A stretch of DNA of 64,000 bases from assembly GCA_025454875.1 (NCBI GenBank), contig JALONP010000001.1, positions 229,170 to 293,169 of the forward strand, written 5' to 3'. The notes below the pieces were generated by a model. That model saw only the letters and a program-made list of their open reading frames with translations. It was not told the origin of the DNA and did no database searches. Below, piece by piece: positions 34,463 to 43,469 of the stretch. Numbering within the stretch: position 1 is the first letter of the stretch; the number at the start of each line of letters is the position of its first letter. Origin of the DNA: Bacteroidia bacterium (lineage in GTDB: Bacteria; Bacteroidota; Bacteroidia; UKL13-3). The position numbers and the translations under genes were made by a program.

Positions 34463-35722
34463 ATGAGCAGCACCAAACCATTAGCAGAAAGAGTTCGACC
34501 TCAAACACTTGACGAATACATCGGACAAGAACACTTCACTAATCCGGGAAATGTTTTGCATACGGCCATACAGCAGCAAACCATCCCAAGCATGATTTTA
34601 TGGGGACCTCCTGGAGTTGGAAAAACAACATTGGCTAAAATTATATGCACTGCCTTGGGTATGCGTTTTTACCAACTAAGCGCCATCAATGCGGGAGTTG
34701 CTGAAGTACGAAAGGTGATTGAAGAAGCAAAGGCTTTTGGAAAAGTGGTGCTATTTTTAGATGAAATCCACCGTTTTAATAAAGCCCAACAAGATGCTTT
34801 ACTTGGTGCAGTTGAAAGTGGAAACATGGTGCTTATTGGTGCTACAACCGAAAATCCTTCATTTGAAGTAAATAATGCATTGTTATCAAGGTGCCAAGTT
34901 TACATTTTAAAAGAACTCACCAACGAACATTTGCTTACGATTGTTCAGCAAGCAATACGCAAAGATGAGTGGCTCCAACAACGCAATATTGTAGTAGCCG
35001 AAACCGAGGCTTTGTTTAGGTTTAGCAATGGAGATGCACGCAAATTATTGAATATAATAGAGCTGCTTGCAGCTCAAGGTAGTCATATTCATATTACAAA
35101 TGAATTGGTGACCCATACATTGCAACAAAAAATTGCTTTGTATGATAAAGACGGTGAAGATCATTACAATATCATTTCGGCATTTATCAAATCAATAAGG
35201 GGAAGCGACCCCAATGCAGCAGTGTATTGGCTTGCGCGCATGTTGGATGGAGGCGAAGATGTTACGTTTATTGCAAGAAGGCTTGTGATATTGGCAAGCG
35301 AAGATATTGGCAATGCAAATCCAAATGCCTTGGTATTGGCCACTGCTTGTTTTCAATCGGTTCAAGTGATAGGCCCTCCTGAAAGCCGCATTATTTTATC
35401 GCAATGTGCCACCTATTTGGCCTCTAGTGCAAAAAGCAACGCATCTTACATGGCAATTGAAGAAGCGAGTCAATGTGTTGCTAAAACTGGAATGTTATCT
35501 GTTCCGCTGCATTTGCGCAATGCGCCAACAAAATTGATGAAATCACTCGACTACGGTAAAGAATACGCTTATGCTCATCAATACGAAAACAATTTTGTAA
35601 ACCAAGAATACCTTCCTGATGCAATTGCCGGTACTGCGTTTTACAAACCAGGACCCAACGCACGGGAACAAGAACTAAAAACGTTTTTGAAAAAAAGATG
35701 GGGCGATAAATACGGCTACTAG
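34463..35722 (+). CDS. rarA: Replication-associated recombination protein A (MgsA/WRNIP1-type AAA+ ATPase)
   Basis: A 419-residue AAA+ clamp-loader-like ATPase that acts at stalled replication forks. The opening PLAERVRPQTLDEYIGQEH is the family signature. Walker A is GPPGVGKT (48-55), Walker B is VVLFLDEIHRFNKAQQDALL, sensor 1 lies in GATTENPSFEVNNALLSR, and the C-terminal tetramerisation region holds KSIRGSDPNAAVYWLARM and VNQEYLPD. The start at 34463 (MSSTKPLAER) is supported by the family opening; an earlier codon would overlap the divergent gene. The end shares CTAG with the convergent M23 peptidase gene. Confidence 0.95.
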   Translation: MSSTKPLAERVRPQTLDEYIGQEHFTNPGNVLHTAIQQQTIPSMILWGPPGVGKTTLAKIICTALGMRFYQLSAINAGVAEVRKVIEEAKAFGKVVLFLDEIHRFNKAQQDALLGAVESGNMVLIGATTENPSFEVNNALLSRCQVYILKELTNEHLLTIVQQAIRKDEWLQQRNIVVAETEALFRFSNGDARKLLNIIELLAAQGSHIHITNELVTHTLQQKIALYDKDGEDHYNIISAFIKSIRGSDPNAAVYWLARMLDGGEDVTFIARRLVILASEDIGNANPNALVLATACFQSVQVIGPPESRIILSQCATYLASSAKSNASYMAIEEASQCVAKTGMLSVPLHLRNAPTKLMKSLDYGKEYAYAHQYENNFVNQEYLPDAIAGTAFYKPGPNAREQELKTFLKKRWGDKYGY

Positions 35723-36678
35723 CGAATGCGCAAACGCTGGCCTACACGGAGTTTTGCTTTGGTTGAAATATGATTGAGTTTTGCTAAATGCTTCACACTT
35801 ATTCCATACTTGTAAGAAATCTTACCCAATGTTTCACCTTTTTTTACCGTATGGTATTTTGATTTTAACTTGGTAGATTTAACTTGGTATAAATGCGCGA
35901 AACAACTTTTATCTATTTGCAACGTGTCGCTCATTAATGAACCTGACGGGAAAGAAATAACTTTATTTGGGTCAATTTTTTCTCCTTTGTAGCGTACTTC
36001 AAAATGCAAGTGAGGTCCAGTACTTCGACCAGTACTGCCGGCCAATCCAATAATATCACCACTCCGAACAGGTTGCCCCGGATACGCTAACAACTGGTTA
36101 AAATGTGCGTACAATGTTTCCAATCCATTGTAGTGCCTAATGAGCACCACATAACCATAATCGGCACTTCGTTTGGCAACCCTTACCACACCATCAAACA
36201 TGGCGTATACAGGATCACCCACTTCCATGCGAACATCAACTCCATAATGAAACTTGGCGCGTTTACCCCAACGCCTAAAACCAAAATTACTTGATATATC
36301 ACCGATTGCAGGAGGATGAAAAGCACAATCATATGAATCTTTTAGTGCCAATAATACCGTGTCATTCATCTCCTTTAAACTTACCTTGTATGGATTAATG
36401 GTGATGGTATCCCATGAAGCGTTTTCGTAATGCTGGTTTGCTGGAATCATATTTGGGTCGAAGGTGAACGCAGGATCGCGTAACAAGTCCCAATAACTTA
36501 CATCGCTGTAACCTGTGAAACTGGCATCAAATTCTCCTTCGTTTTCTTCTTCATGTTCCTCATCTGTTTCTTCAATTTGTGATAAACTATCAGGCAGTTC
36601 GGTTTGTGCATGCACAAATGGAATGGCATAAATGCTTAAGCATATAAAAAGGATAAACTTACGGAACAAAAGGTGCAT
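35719..36678 (-). CDS. M23 family peptidase with C-terminal LysM domain
   Basis: A 319-residue exported protein. The signal peptide is FRKFILFICLSIYAIPFVHA; an acidic linker (residues 28-50) follows. The LytM/M23 domain carries HYGVDVRMEVG, the YGYVVLIRHYNGLETLYAHF strand and the catalytic HxH in TGPHLHFEVRY (the Zn ligands are the expected His/Asp pairs). The C-terminal LysM domain is YHTVKKGETLGKISYKYGIS with VGQRLRIR. It probably cuts or binds peptidoglycan cross-bridges in the periplasm. The start at 36678 touches the ribF stop (TAATG), so the two are translationally coupled. Confidence 0.93.
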   Translation of the reverse strand: MHLLFRKFILFICLSIYAIPFVHAQTELPDSLSQIEETDEEHEEENEGEFDASFTGYSDVSYWDLLRDPAFTFDPNMIPANQHYENASWDTITINPYKVSLKEMNDTVLLALKDSYDCAFHPPAIGDISSNFGFRRWGKRAKFHYGVDVRMEVGDPVYAMFDGVVRVAKRSADYGYVVLIRHYNGLETLYAHFNQLLAYPGQPVRSGDIIGLAGSTGRSTGPHLHFEVRYKGEKIDPNKVISFPSGSLMSDTLQIDKSCFAHLYQVKSTKLKSKYHTVKKGETLGKISYKYGISVKHLAKLNHISTKAKLRVGQRLRIR

Positions 36679-37613
36679 TAATGCGCTTGTTTGATAATTG
36701 ACAAAGCGTGCAATTTATCTTTTTCAAGTTGATTTTGCAGTTCTGCAATGCCATTAAACTTTTGCTCATTGCGCAACCTGTCGATAAATTCTACTTGGAT
36801 GGTTTGCCCATACAAATCTTGGTTAAAATCAAACAAATGAACTTCAATGGCATAGGATGCACCATCAACCGTAGGGCGCATACCTGCATTCAACATTCCA
36901 AAATGAGATTTGCTGTTGATAATTACTTTTACCGCATACACCCCCTGCAAAGGCATTTGCTTTAAAGGATGATCTAGTTGAATATTGGCTGTTGGAAATC
37001 CGATGGTTCTTCCAAGTTGTTTGCCTTGCACCACTACCCCTCTAAATTGGTAATTACGTCCTAAATAGGTGGCCGCTGTTTTCACATCACCAGCTTCCAA
37101 TGCCTGACGTATGCGGGTAGAGCTTACTGCAACATGGTTAATATCTTGTTCCGGTATTTCTTCAACTGCAAATCCATAGGTGCCCGCATATTGTGACAAA
37201 TGCGCAAACGTTCCTTCCCTGTTTTTACCAAACCGATGATCGTAACCAATTACTAATGTATGGGTACCAATTGTACGCACCAAAATATCACTTATAAATT
37301 GTGCCGAAGTCATTCTCGAAAAGGATTTGGTAAACGGAATCACAATCAAGTGATCAATACCTGCTGCATCCAAGGCTTCAATTTTTTCGTCAAGGGTATG
37401 CAATAGTTTTAGCCCATGGTCATCAGGAAACAAAATCGTTCTTGGATGTGGATCAAAAGTCATTAATACGCTTTCGCCATGGTGAACATTTGCGAGTTCC
37501 TTTACCCTATTTAAAATTACTTGATGTGCCACATGTACGCCATCAAATGTGCCTTGGGTAACTATGGCCGATTGAACCGGCTTAAACGTATCAAAACTTC
37601 GGTAAACTTTCAT
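36678..37613 (-). CDS. ribF: Bifunctional riboflavin kinase/FAD synthetase
   Basis: A 311-residue bifunctional enzyme that phosphorylates riboflavin to FMN and adenylylates it to FAD. The N-terminal FAD-synthetase nucleotidyltransferase domain shows TQGTFDGVHVAHQVIL, VIPFTKSFSRMTSAQFI, IGYDHRFGKNREG and VSSTRIRQAL. The C-terminal riboflavin kinase domain starts about residue 185 with YQFRGVVVQGKQLGRTIGFPTANI and ends with VEFIDRLRNEQKFNGIAELQNQL. Its product supports the flavoproteins SdhA, PyrD and LhgO encoded in this window. It heads a two-gene unit with the M23 peptidase gene. Confidence 0.95.
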   Translation of the reverse strand: MKVYRSFDTFKPVQSAIVTQGTFDGVHVAHQVILNRVKELANVHHGESVLMTFDPHPRTILFPDDHGLKLLHTLDEKIEALDAAGIDHLIVIPFTKSFSRMTSAQFISDILVRTIGTHTLVIGYDHRFGKNREGTFAHLSQYAGTYGFAVEEIPEQDINHVAVSSTRIRQALEAGDVKTAATYLGRNYQFRGVVVQGKQLGRTIGFPTANIQLDHPLKQMPLQGVYAVKVIINSKSHFGMLNAGMRPTVDGASYAIEVHLFDFNQDLYGQTIQVEFIDRLRNEQKFNGIAELQNQLEKDKLHALSIIKQAH

Positions 37614-37625
37614 TTGCGTTGCTTG

Positions 37626-37633
37626 CGAAAATA
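37626..37633 (-). promoter_or_regulatory. -7-like element before ribF
   Basis: The minus strand reads TATTTTCG, one base off TAnnTTTG, 12 bases before the ribF start at 37613. No clear -33 element was found. Confidence 0.25.
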
Positions 37634-37674
37634 GTGATTATCTTTTAATGGCCTATAAGCACAAAACCAGGCTG

Positions 37675-39096
37675 CTACTTGCCGCGTCCTTGCAAAATAA
37701 TCTTGACCGTGTATATCAAAATACGAATATCAACTGCAAGTGAGATATTCTCTATGTATAAAATATCAAATTTTAATCGCTCTACCATTTGTTCAACATT
37801 CTCTGCATATCCATATTTAACCTGCCCCCAGGAAGTAATACCCGGACGCACACGTTGCAATTGTTTGTAGTGTGGTGCAATTTTCACAATTTGATCAATA
37901 AAAAACTTACGTTCGGGTCTTGGGCCCACCAAACTCATATCACCTATAAGTACGTTTACAAATTGAGGTAGTTCATCTAAACGGTATTTACGTAACACTT
38001 TACCAACTGGTGTTACCCGCTTATCATCCTCTTTAGCCAACATAGGTCCGGCATCTTCAGCATTTACATACATGCTTCTAAACTTGTAAATGTAAAATGG
38101 CTTGCCATGCAAACCAATTCGAATTTGTTTAAAAAATACAGGACCCGGTGATGAACGCTTAACTGCAACAATTAATATCAAATACAATGGAAATAAGGCA
38201 ACCAAAACCAATAATGCCACCAAAATATCGCTTGTGCGTTTGGCAACTTGCTGCCATTGGGGCATAATGGTGTGGTTAATCTCAATAAGTGCAGTGCCCA
38301 TCACATTCTGCATTTTCACACTGCCCGACATCATATCATATATATCAGGAATGATTTTGAGGATAACACGCTCTCCCTCGAGCATATTGTTCACTTTGAT
38401 AATATCAGAGTGGTTGCTACTTTCAATAGCCAAAATGACCTCTTCAATTTGATATGCGGCAATAATTTCGGGCAACTGCTCGTAAGTACCTAAAAATGGC
38501 AAAACAGAACTCAACTCTCCTTGATTCGAATCTGCACTTACAAATCCTTTAAACAAATATCCTTGTTGAAATTTCGCAGTATGTATTTCATCATAAAGTA
38601 ATCTAGCCTTGGTATTGTTTCCTAAAATGATAGTGTAAAAACCAATTCGTTTACTGTTAATCAATGACTTTACATAGGTGGCTGTTGCCAAACGAATAAG
38701 CATGGTAAAGCCATAATGCATGGTAATTAAAGTAACAAAAGAGCTGTAATAGTCTTTGTAACTAGCTACTTTATCATCGAGCAAGAGCAAGAAAAACAAT
38801 ACCACTGAACCCAATACGGTGATGGAGAATGTTTGCCCAAGTTCGCGCAATCGAGAGCGCCTCCAAACATCCACATAATTGCCCGAAAGGTAATACAGCA
38901 ACAACCAATAAACCGGAACATAAATTAGCCCAAGGTATAGATTTTGGTCAGGCCCAATAGGACTTTTAAAAGCACTTAACTGGTTTACATCAATAAAATA
39001 CTTACGGTAAAAAAAGAAAGAAAACCAAGCACCAACAGCTGCCAAAAAATCGAGTGTAACAAATAAAAAGGTATGTACTTTTTTGCGGCTTCTCAT
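37675..39096 (-). CDS. Polyprenyl-phosphate sugar-1-phosphate transferase (WbaP/WcaJ type)
   Basis: A 473-residue initiating transferase of surface polysaccharide synthesis that moves a hexose-1-phosphate onto undecaprenyl phosphate. The N-terminal half has about four transmembrane segments (residues 10-130), then a CoA-binding-like Rossmann domain (IGFYTIILGNNTKARLLYDE). The C-terminal catalytic domain starts KRTSDILVALLVLVALFPLY and contains SSPGPVFFKQIRIGLHGKPF, YKFRSMYVNAEDAGP, LRKYRLDELPQFVNVLIGDM and SLVGPRPE. The sugar is unknown. It is not in a polysaccharide locus; only a lipoprotein and a Gfo/Idh gene lie upstream. Confidence 0.92.
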   Translation of the reverse strand: MRSRKKVHTFLFVTLDFLAAVGAWFSFFFYRKYFIDVNQLSAFKSPIGPDQNLYLGLIYVPVYWLLLYYLSGNYVDVWRRSRLRELGQTFSITVLGSVVLFFLLLLDDKVASYKDYYSSFVTLITMHYGFTMLIRLATATYVKSLINSKRIGFYTIILGNNTKARLLYDEIHTAKFQQGYLFKGFVSADSNQGELSSVLPFLGTYEQLPEIIAAYQIEEVILAIESSNHSDIIKVNNMLEGERVILKIIPDIYDMMSGSVKMQNVMGTALIEINHTIMPQWQQVAKRTSDILVALLVLVALFPLYLILIVAVKRSSPGPVFFKQIRIGLHGKPFYIYKFRSMYVNAEDAGPMLAKEDDKRVTPVGKVLRKYRLDELPQFVNVLIGDMSLVGPRPERKFFIDQIVKIAPHYKQLQRVRPGITSWGQVKYGYAENVEQMVERLKFDILYIENISLAVDIRILIYTVKIILQGRGK

Positions 39097-39102
39097 GAAT
39101 GG

Positions 39103-40011
39103 TTATAAGTAAACAAGTTTCACATTATCTATTTGCACATCCTCTTGCAGGTTTTGCTCATTAAACAATCCTAGGTAAATGATAAACTTTGTTCCCGGTC
39201 GTTGTACGGATACCTCATCGGTTAGATCCACATAAATTTTACGCCAAGTACCGTTGGTAGGAAACGTTTGCACAACAGGTTTAACTTGGCTAGCTATACC
39301 AGAATTTGGGTCAATAAAATAATACCCTATATCTATTGGCAGGTTGCTATTGTAGTCGACCTCAAGGTAAACTGGGGCCCCGGGGTCGAGTAAATATCCT
39401 TCGAAATTATTACCTGCATCTCTTGGTCCGCCAGCAATTAATTGCAGCAATTGATGTCCATCAGCGATTTGAATACGACCCGAAAATGTTCCCGGTTTCC
39501 AAGATTTTGTATCGCTGGTTTTGATAACTGTATCACCTTGTAAAAAAATACTTGGGTTAATGACAAATGATGAACCTGAACGATCAAAATCTTCAATAAA
39601 AGCGAACTTGGCTCCGGGTAAATAGGTAAAAGTAGGCCTTAGTGTATCAACCACTCCGGGTGTCAAATTTCGGGTTTCAACATAAGACGCAATCATAGGA
39701 TAGTTTACACGTGTTTCATTTTGCCCCGAACGAATAATACCTGCGTCCAACGTTATGCTTGTAGGCCCAGCTGCTTCAATGGGAATTAAAGCTGGATAAC
39801 CAATGGTTCCTTTAGTAAGACCATTTTGGGTAATCCAAACATCGGTAAATTTTGAAGATGTATCTCCTTGTAAATCCAAATCAGTTTGGTAAGTATAACT
39901 TGGCACATATATATAAGCAGGAATGGGTACCTCATCTTGCCCTAAGAATGCGCAGGAGCTGAATAAGACTACAGTTGTTATAAATACACCAACTCGTTTC
40001 ATGTTCAACAA
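39103..40011 (-). CDS. Lipoprotein of unknown function
   Basis: A 302-residue (or 299 if it starts at 40002) protein with a lipoprotein signal ending in VVLFSSC. The rest is beta-rich: VPIPAYIYVPSYTYQTDLDL after the anchor, a Thr/Asp/Gly-rich middle (NETRVNYPMIASYVETRNL) and an end, TKFIIYLGLFNEQNLQEDVQIDNVKLVYL, that resembles a carbohydrate-binding-like beta sandwich. No family is recognised with confidence. It ends 6 bases before the sugar transferase gene, suggesting co-transcription and a possible link to surface glycans. Confidence 0.6.
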   Translation of the reverse strand: MLNMKRVGVFITTVVLFSSCAFLGQDEVPIPAYIYVPSYTYQTDLDLQGDTSSKFTDVWITQNGLTKGTIGYPALIPIEAAGPTSITLDAGIIRSGQNETRVNYPMIASYVETRNLTPGVVDTLRPTFTYLPGAKFAFIEDFDRSGSSFVINPSIFLQGDTVIKTSDTKSWKPGTFSGRIQIADGHQLLQLIAGGPRDAGNNFEGYLLDPGAPVYLEVDYNSNLPIDIGYYFIDPNSGIASQVKPVVQTFPTNGTWRKIYVDLTDEVSVQRPGTKFIIYLGLFNEQNLQEDVQIDNVKLVYL

Positions 40012-40041
40012 ATGTATGGTAAAGACCGTAAAAAGGAAGTG

Positions 40042-40980
40042 CTATGCATCGAATAATGTGCTCGGATGCAATTTTTCGATTATTTGGTGTGCTATTCGCA
40101 ACGACTGATAAGATTGGTAAGTATCTTGGGTAATACGCTGCCTACTTGAAATGGCTTCGGCAAAATGTTCTAACTCAATGGTAATAACATCTTGGTTTTT
40201 AACCCGGCTTTGGTTTACAGGCACCTCCTTGTAAGCACCTTGGTCAGTTTTAAGCAATTTTGTTAAATCGTATTTTTCCAAATCAAGGGTAATGCATTCA
40301 TTTTTTTGGTACACCCTGATACAATCCCTACCATTGCTTTCAAAATTGCCACAATTAATATTGGCAATACACCCATTCTCAAAATCAATGCGAACATTGA
40401 TAAAATCAGCATATTCATTAAATACCTTACTGGCATTGGCCGTTACTTTTCTTACACTTGAACCAACCAGCGAAATCAATAGTTCAACATCAAGCAGCAA
40501 CATACCAAAAATGATTGAGTCATTTGAAATACTGAGCACTTTGTTTTTAAAACGATGGCACTCTATGTATGTTGGTTTTTTAACCATCCTTCTAAGTGCC
40601 TTGATTTCAGGATGAAACTTTTCTTCGTGTAATATCTTAAGTGTGATATTGGCTTCAATGGCCAAATCATTTAGTTGTTTGGCTTCACGAATATCTTCTG
40701 AAAGCAACCCGCTTAACAATACATGCTTGCATTGCATAATGGATTGTGAGGCGTATTTAAAATGAGTACCAACAGGAGAAACAATATCTACAGCATCAAC
40801 TTTATCAAATAACAAGGGCAATTCGGTAAATGCTGGAATACCTAAATCAGCAGCCATTGAAGTTGCATTTTCATGGTCATGATCGAACAAACCTACCAAC
40901 TCAAACTGAGTCAGTTGTTGCAAAAGCACCATATGTCTTCTGCTTAATTCATTCGCTCCTATTATGCCTATTTTAATCAT
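40042..40980 (-). CDS. Gfo/Idh/MocA family oxidoreductase
   Basis: A 312-residue NAD(P)-dependent sugar or inositol oxidoreductase-like protein. The N-terminal Rossmann fold opens MIKIGIIGANELSRRHMVLL, with DAVDIVSPVGTHFKYASQSI and CKHVLLSGLLSED, the latter in the place of the family EKP motif (here SGL rather than EKP, an atypical version). The C-terminal half is the beta-sheet substrate domain. The loss of the EKP Lys suggests altered or lost catalysis. First gene of a likely unit with the lipoprotein and sugar transferase genes; it may act on a nucleotide sugar, but that is inference. Confidence 0.8.
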   Translation of the reverse strand: MIKIGIIGANELSRRHMVLLQQLTQFELVGLFDHDHENATSMAADLGIPAFTELPLLFDKVDAVDIVSPVGTHFKYASQSIMQCKHVLLSGLLSEDIREAKQLNDLAIEANITLKILHEEKFHPEIKALRRMVKKPTYIECHRFKNKVLSISNDSIIFGMLLLDVELLISLVGSSVRKVTANASKVFNEYADFINVRIDFENGCIANINCGNFESNGRDCIRVYQKNECITLDLEKYDLTKLLKTDQGAYKEVPVNQSRVKNQDVITIELEHFAEAISSRQRITQDTYQSYQSLRIAHQIIEKLHPSTLFDA

Positions 40981-40990
40981 TTATGCAATT

Positions 40991-40998
40991 CAAAAATA
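40991..40998 (-). promoter_or_regulatory. -7 promoter element before the Gfo/Idh gene
   Basis: The minus strand reads TATTTTTG, matching TAnnTTTG, 10 bases before the start at 40980. The -33 element is not clear. Confidence 0.4.
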
Positions 40999-41147
40999 GG
41001 AACCTGCTCTATTGGGTAGGTTTACACTTATACACCAATTAAACTTGCTAATCATTCAAAAAACTAAAAACTGTACACTTACGCCATTCCTTTTCACCTG
41101 GTGTTCACAAACCAACATCAAAATGCTTTGGGAATAAGCTAGTTTGC

Positions 41148-41807
41148 ATGCCAATGTTAACAGACGATTATAAGTACAAAGGAGCACGCACCAAGCTCGT
41201 TACTGAATTGGCCACCAAGGGCATTCAAGATGCAGGTGTTTTAAAAGCCTTGCAACTGGTGCCCAGGCATTATTTTTTTCCAAAAACCTTTTACTCTCAT
41301 GCTTACGAAGACAAGGCATTTCCAATTGGAGAAGGCCAAACCATTTCGCAACCATATACTGTTGCCTATCAAACCCAAGTATTGCATATAGAAAAAGGAG
41401 ACAAGGTTTTGGAAATTGGAACCGGGAGTGGCTATCAGGCTGCTATATTGATGCAAATGGGCGCTACCGTATACAGCATTGAGCGTCATCAAGCTTTATC
41501 ACTCAAAGCAGCTACACTGCTGCACAAAATGGGTTACAAACCTGTGTTAAAACATGGAGATGGCACCAAAGGCTGGCCTCAATTTGCACCATTTGATAAA
41601 ATCATTGTTACCGCTGGTGCCCCAGTAGTTCCACAAGCCTTAATTGAACAATTGGCCATTGGAGGTATTATGGTAATTCCTGTTGGAAATGAGCAAAAAC
41701 AACGAATGGTTTCTGTGATTAAAAAGTCTGCTTCTCAAATAGAAACAATCGAACTTGACCAATTTGCTTTTGTTCCGCTCATTGGTGAACAAGGTTGGCA
41801 ACATTAA
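41148..41807 (+). CDS. pcm: Protein-L-isoaspartate(D-aspartate) O-methyltransferase
   Basis: A 219-residue SAM-dependent methyltransferase that starts repair of isoaspartyl damage in aged proteins. Family marks are VPRHYFFPKTFYSHAYEDKAFPIGEGQTISQP, the SAM motif VLEIGTGSGYQAAIL, and FDKIIVTAGAPVVPQALIEQL followed by GGIMVIPVG. The start at 41148 is the first ATG; a second at 41154 is possible. The 3' end shares the TTAA stop palindrome with the convergent gene at 41804. Confidence 0.95.
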   Translation: MPMLTDDYKYKGARTKLVTELATKGIQDAGVLKALQLVPRHYFFPKTFYSHAYEDKAFPIGEGQTISQPYTVAYQTQVLHIEKGDKVLEIGTGSGYQAAILMQMGATVYSIERHQALSLKAATLLHKMGYKPVLKHGDGTKGWPQFAPFDKIIVTAGAPVVPQALIEQLAIGGIMVIPVGNEQKQRMVSVIKKSASQIETIELDQFAFVPLIGEQGWQH

Positions 41808-42469
41808 CGACCCAATTCAAATAGGGTATTGTTTTCAACTACAATTACCCCCTTGTTTTCTTTCAAAGCAAGTTGGAGCATTGCCTTGGCTACAACTTTG
41901 GGTTCAATTGCTTTGTACTTTAACAAGGGCCCAACCATTACAATATTCAATAACCGCATCACCGTTTTTGCAACCACCTCTCCTACCCTAAACTCTTTGC
42001 GGTTGCCTAACAATAATGCAGGACGCACGATGGTAACTGTTTCAAATCCTAATGAAGCAATGGCTTTTTCAACTTCGCCTTTAACTTGATTATAAAATAC
42101 AATGGATTGCGGATTTGCACCCATGGCACTTACCAACAGATATTGACTTGCCTTGTTTTGCAAACAAATAGTTGCCAAATTTAATGGATACGTAAAATCC
42201 ACTTTTCGAAAAGCCTCTTTTGAACCTGCATTGCGCATGGTTGTTCCTAAACAACAGTACACATCATCAGCGACCAAATCGTGTTGGTTATTTTCCAGCT
42301 GGTCCCAATCAACAATTACTTGGTGTAACAAATGGTGTTTCATTGCTAAAGGCTTGCGAACCAATACAGTTACCCTGCTATATGCATTGCTTTCCAATAA
42401 GGCATATACGGTTGCTTTTCCAACCAACCCAGTTGCTCCGGCTATAAGTGCTGTTCTCATATGGTTCAA
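41804..42469 (-). CDS. NAD(P)-binding Rossmann-fold protein (HTATIP2/TIP30-like)
   Basis: A 221-residue atypical SDR-like protein. The motif TALIAGATGLVGKATVYALL begins near the N-terminus (the start may be M4 at 42460), with VTVLVRKPL, DDVYCCLGTTMRNAGS, VDFTYPLNLA and YLLVSAMGANPQSIVFYN, closely following the TIP30/YwnB-like family of NAD(P)-binding proteins. It lacks a clear YxxxK pair in the classic place, so oxidoreductase activity is uncertain. It converges on pcm; divergent to the AIM24-like gene. Confidence 0.82.
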   Translation of the reverse strand: MNHMRTALIAGATGLVGKATVYALLESNAYSRVTVLVRKPLAMKHHLLHQVIVDWDQLENNQHDLVADDVYCCLGTTMRNAGSKEAFRKVDFTYPLNLATICLQNKASQYLLVSAMGANPQSIVFYNQVKGEVEKAIASLGFETVTIVRPALLLGNRKEFRVGEVVAKTVMRLLNIVMVGPLLKYKAIEPKVVAKAMLQLALKENKGVIVVENNTLFELGR

Positions 42470-42487
42470 TATTATTATTCCATTTCG

Positions 42488-42518
42488 TTTCTACCTAAAC
42501 ACAAATTGAATATTTTTG
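42488..42518 (+). promoter_or_regulatory. Promoter of the AIM24-like gene
   Basis: TTTC, 19 nt, TATTTTTG, one base off the -33 consensus with a perfect -7, ends 16 bases before the ATG at 42534. It helps fix the start codon. Confidence 0.5.
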
Positions 42519-42533
42519 CACCTTTTAAATGCA

Positions 42534-43328
42534 ATGAAAACAAATCACGAAATTGACTTTCGCATTTTAGGCAACGAAATGCAGTGCGTGGAAATTGAAT
42601 TAGACCCACAAGAAACGGTAATGGCCGAACCTGGTAGTTTTATGTTTATGGACAGCCAAATTGAAATGCAAACCATTTTTGGGGATGGCTCTAAACAACA
42701 AGGCGGTTTGCTTGGCAAACTGTTTTCGGCTGGCAAGCGCATGCTTACAGGCGAAAGCTTGTTTATGACCGCCTACACGAATATGGCCATGGGCAAAAAA
42801 ACAGTCACTTTTGCTGCTCCTTACCCAGGTAAAATAATTGCCTTGGATTTATACCATTTAGGCGGAAAAATGATTTGCCAAAAAGATTCGTTTTTATGCG
42901 CTGCCAAAGGTGTTGCGGTTGGTATTGAATTTCAGAAAAAATTAGGAACTGGAATTTTTGGTGGCGAAGGTTTTATCATGCAAAAGTTAGAAGGTGATGG
43001 TTTGGCATTTGTTCACTCAGGTGGGCACGTAATTGAACGCACCTTGCAACCAGGTGAGCAGTTAAAAGTAGATACCGGATGTATCGTAGCATTTACCCAA
43101 GAGGTAAATTACGATATTCAATTTGTGGGAGGAATCAAAAATACCTTATTTGGTGGTGAGGGAGTATTTTTTGCTACCTTATCAGGCCCTGGCAAAGTTT
43201 GGCTGCAAAGCTTACCAATTAGCAGGTTGGCAAGCCGCTTAGTTGCTTACGGAACAGGCGGTAGGCGTGAAGAAGGAAGTATATTAGGTGGCTTAGGCAA
43301 TATGCTTGATGGTGATGGTAACTGGTAG
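42534..43328 (+). CDS. AIM24/TIGR00266 family protein
   Basis: A 264-residue cytoplasmic protein of the AIM24 family, which forms a beta-sandwich similar to the tubby C-terminal domain. The pattern fits: MQCVEIELDPQETVMAEPGSFMFMD, GKLFSAGKRMLTGESLFMT, YPGKIIALDL, FLCAAKGVAVGIEFQKKLGTGIFGGEGFIMQKLEGDGLAFVHSGG and VDTGCIVAFT, ending in a glycine-rich tail. The role in bacteria is unclear. The start at 42534 (MKTNHEIDF) fits the promoter position. It is followed by 141 bases holding copy B of the palindromic repeat. Confidence 0.88.
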   Translation: MKTNHEIDFRILGNEMQCVEIELDPQETVMAEPGSFMFMDSQIEMQTIFGDGSKQQGGLLGKLFSAGKRMLTGESLFMTAYTNMAMGKKTVTFAAPYPGKIIALDLYHLGGKMICQKDSFLCAAKGVAVGIEFQKKLGTGIFGGEGFIMQKLEGDGLAFVHSGGHVIERTLQPGEQLKVDTGCIVAFTQEVNYDIQFVGGIKNTLFGGEGVFFATLSGPGKVWLQSLPISRLASRLVAYGTGGRREEGSILGGLGNMLDGDGNW

Positions 43329-43361
43329 TTAAATTGTTTGCATAAGAAAAGAGGTTGCTCA

Positions 43362-43399
43362 TTACTTGAAGTAAAAACTGAGTCTTGTGCCAAGAAGTG
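43362..43399. repeat. Imperfect palindromic dispersed repeat, copy B
   Basis: A diverged partner of 3086-3122: the order TTACTTGAAGTA, AAAACTGAGTCTTG, then CCAAGAAGTG aligns with copy A throughout. It lies between the AIM24-like gene and yebC. Confidence 0.5.
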
Positions 43400-43469
43400 G
43401 ATACCTTAAGAATATGTAAAGTTGCTAAATTGTAGCATTATTAAATAAAAGGAATAGTTAGCTAAAACG

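Noticed and set aside
41140..41146. TAGTTTG as the pcm promoter
   Set aside because: It ends one base before the ATG and has no TTTG at the right upstream distance.
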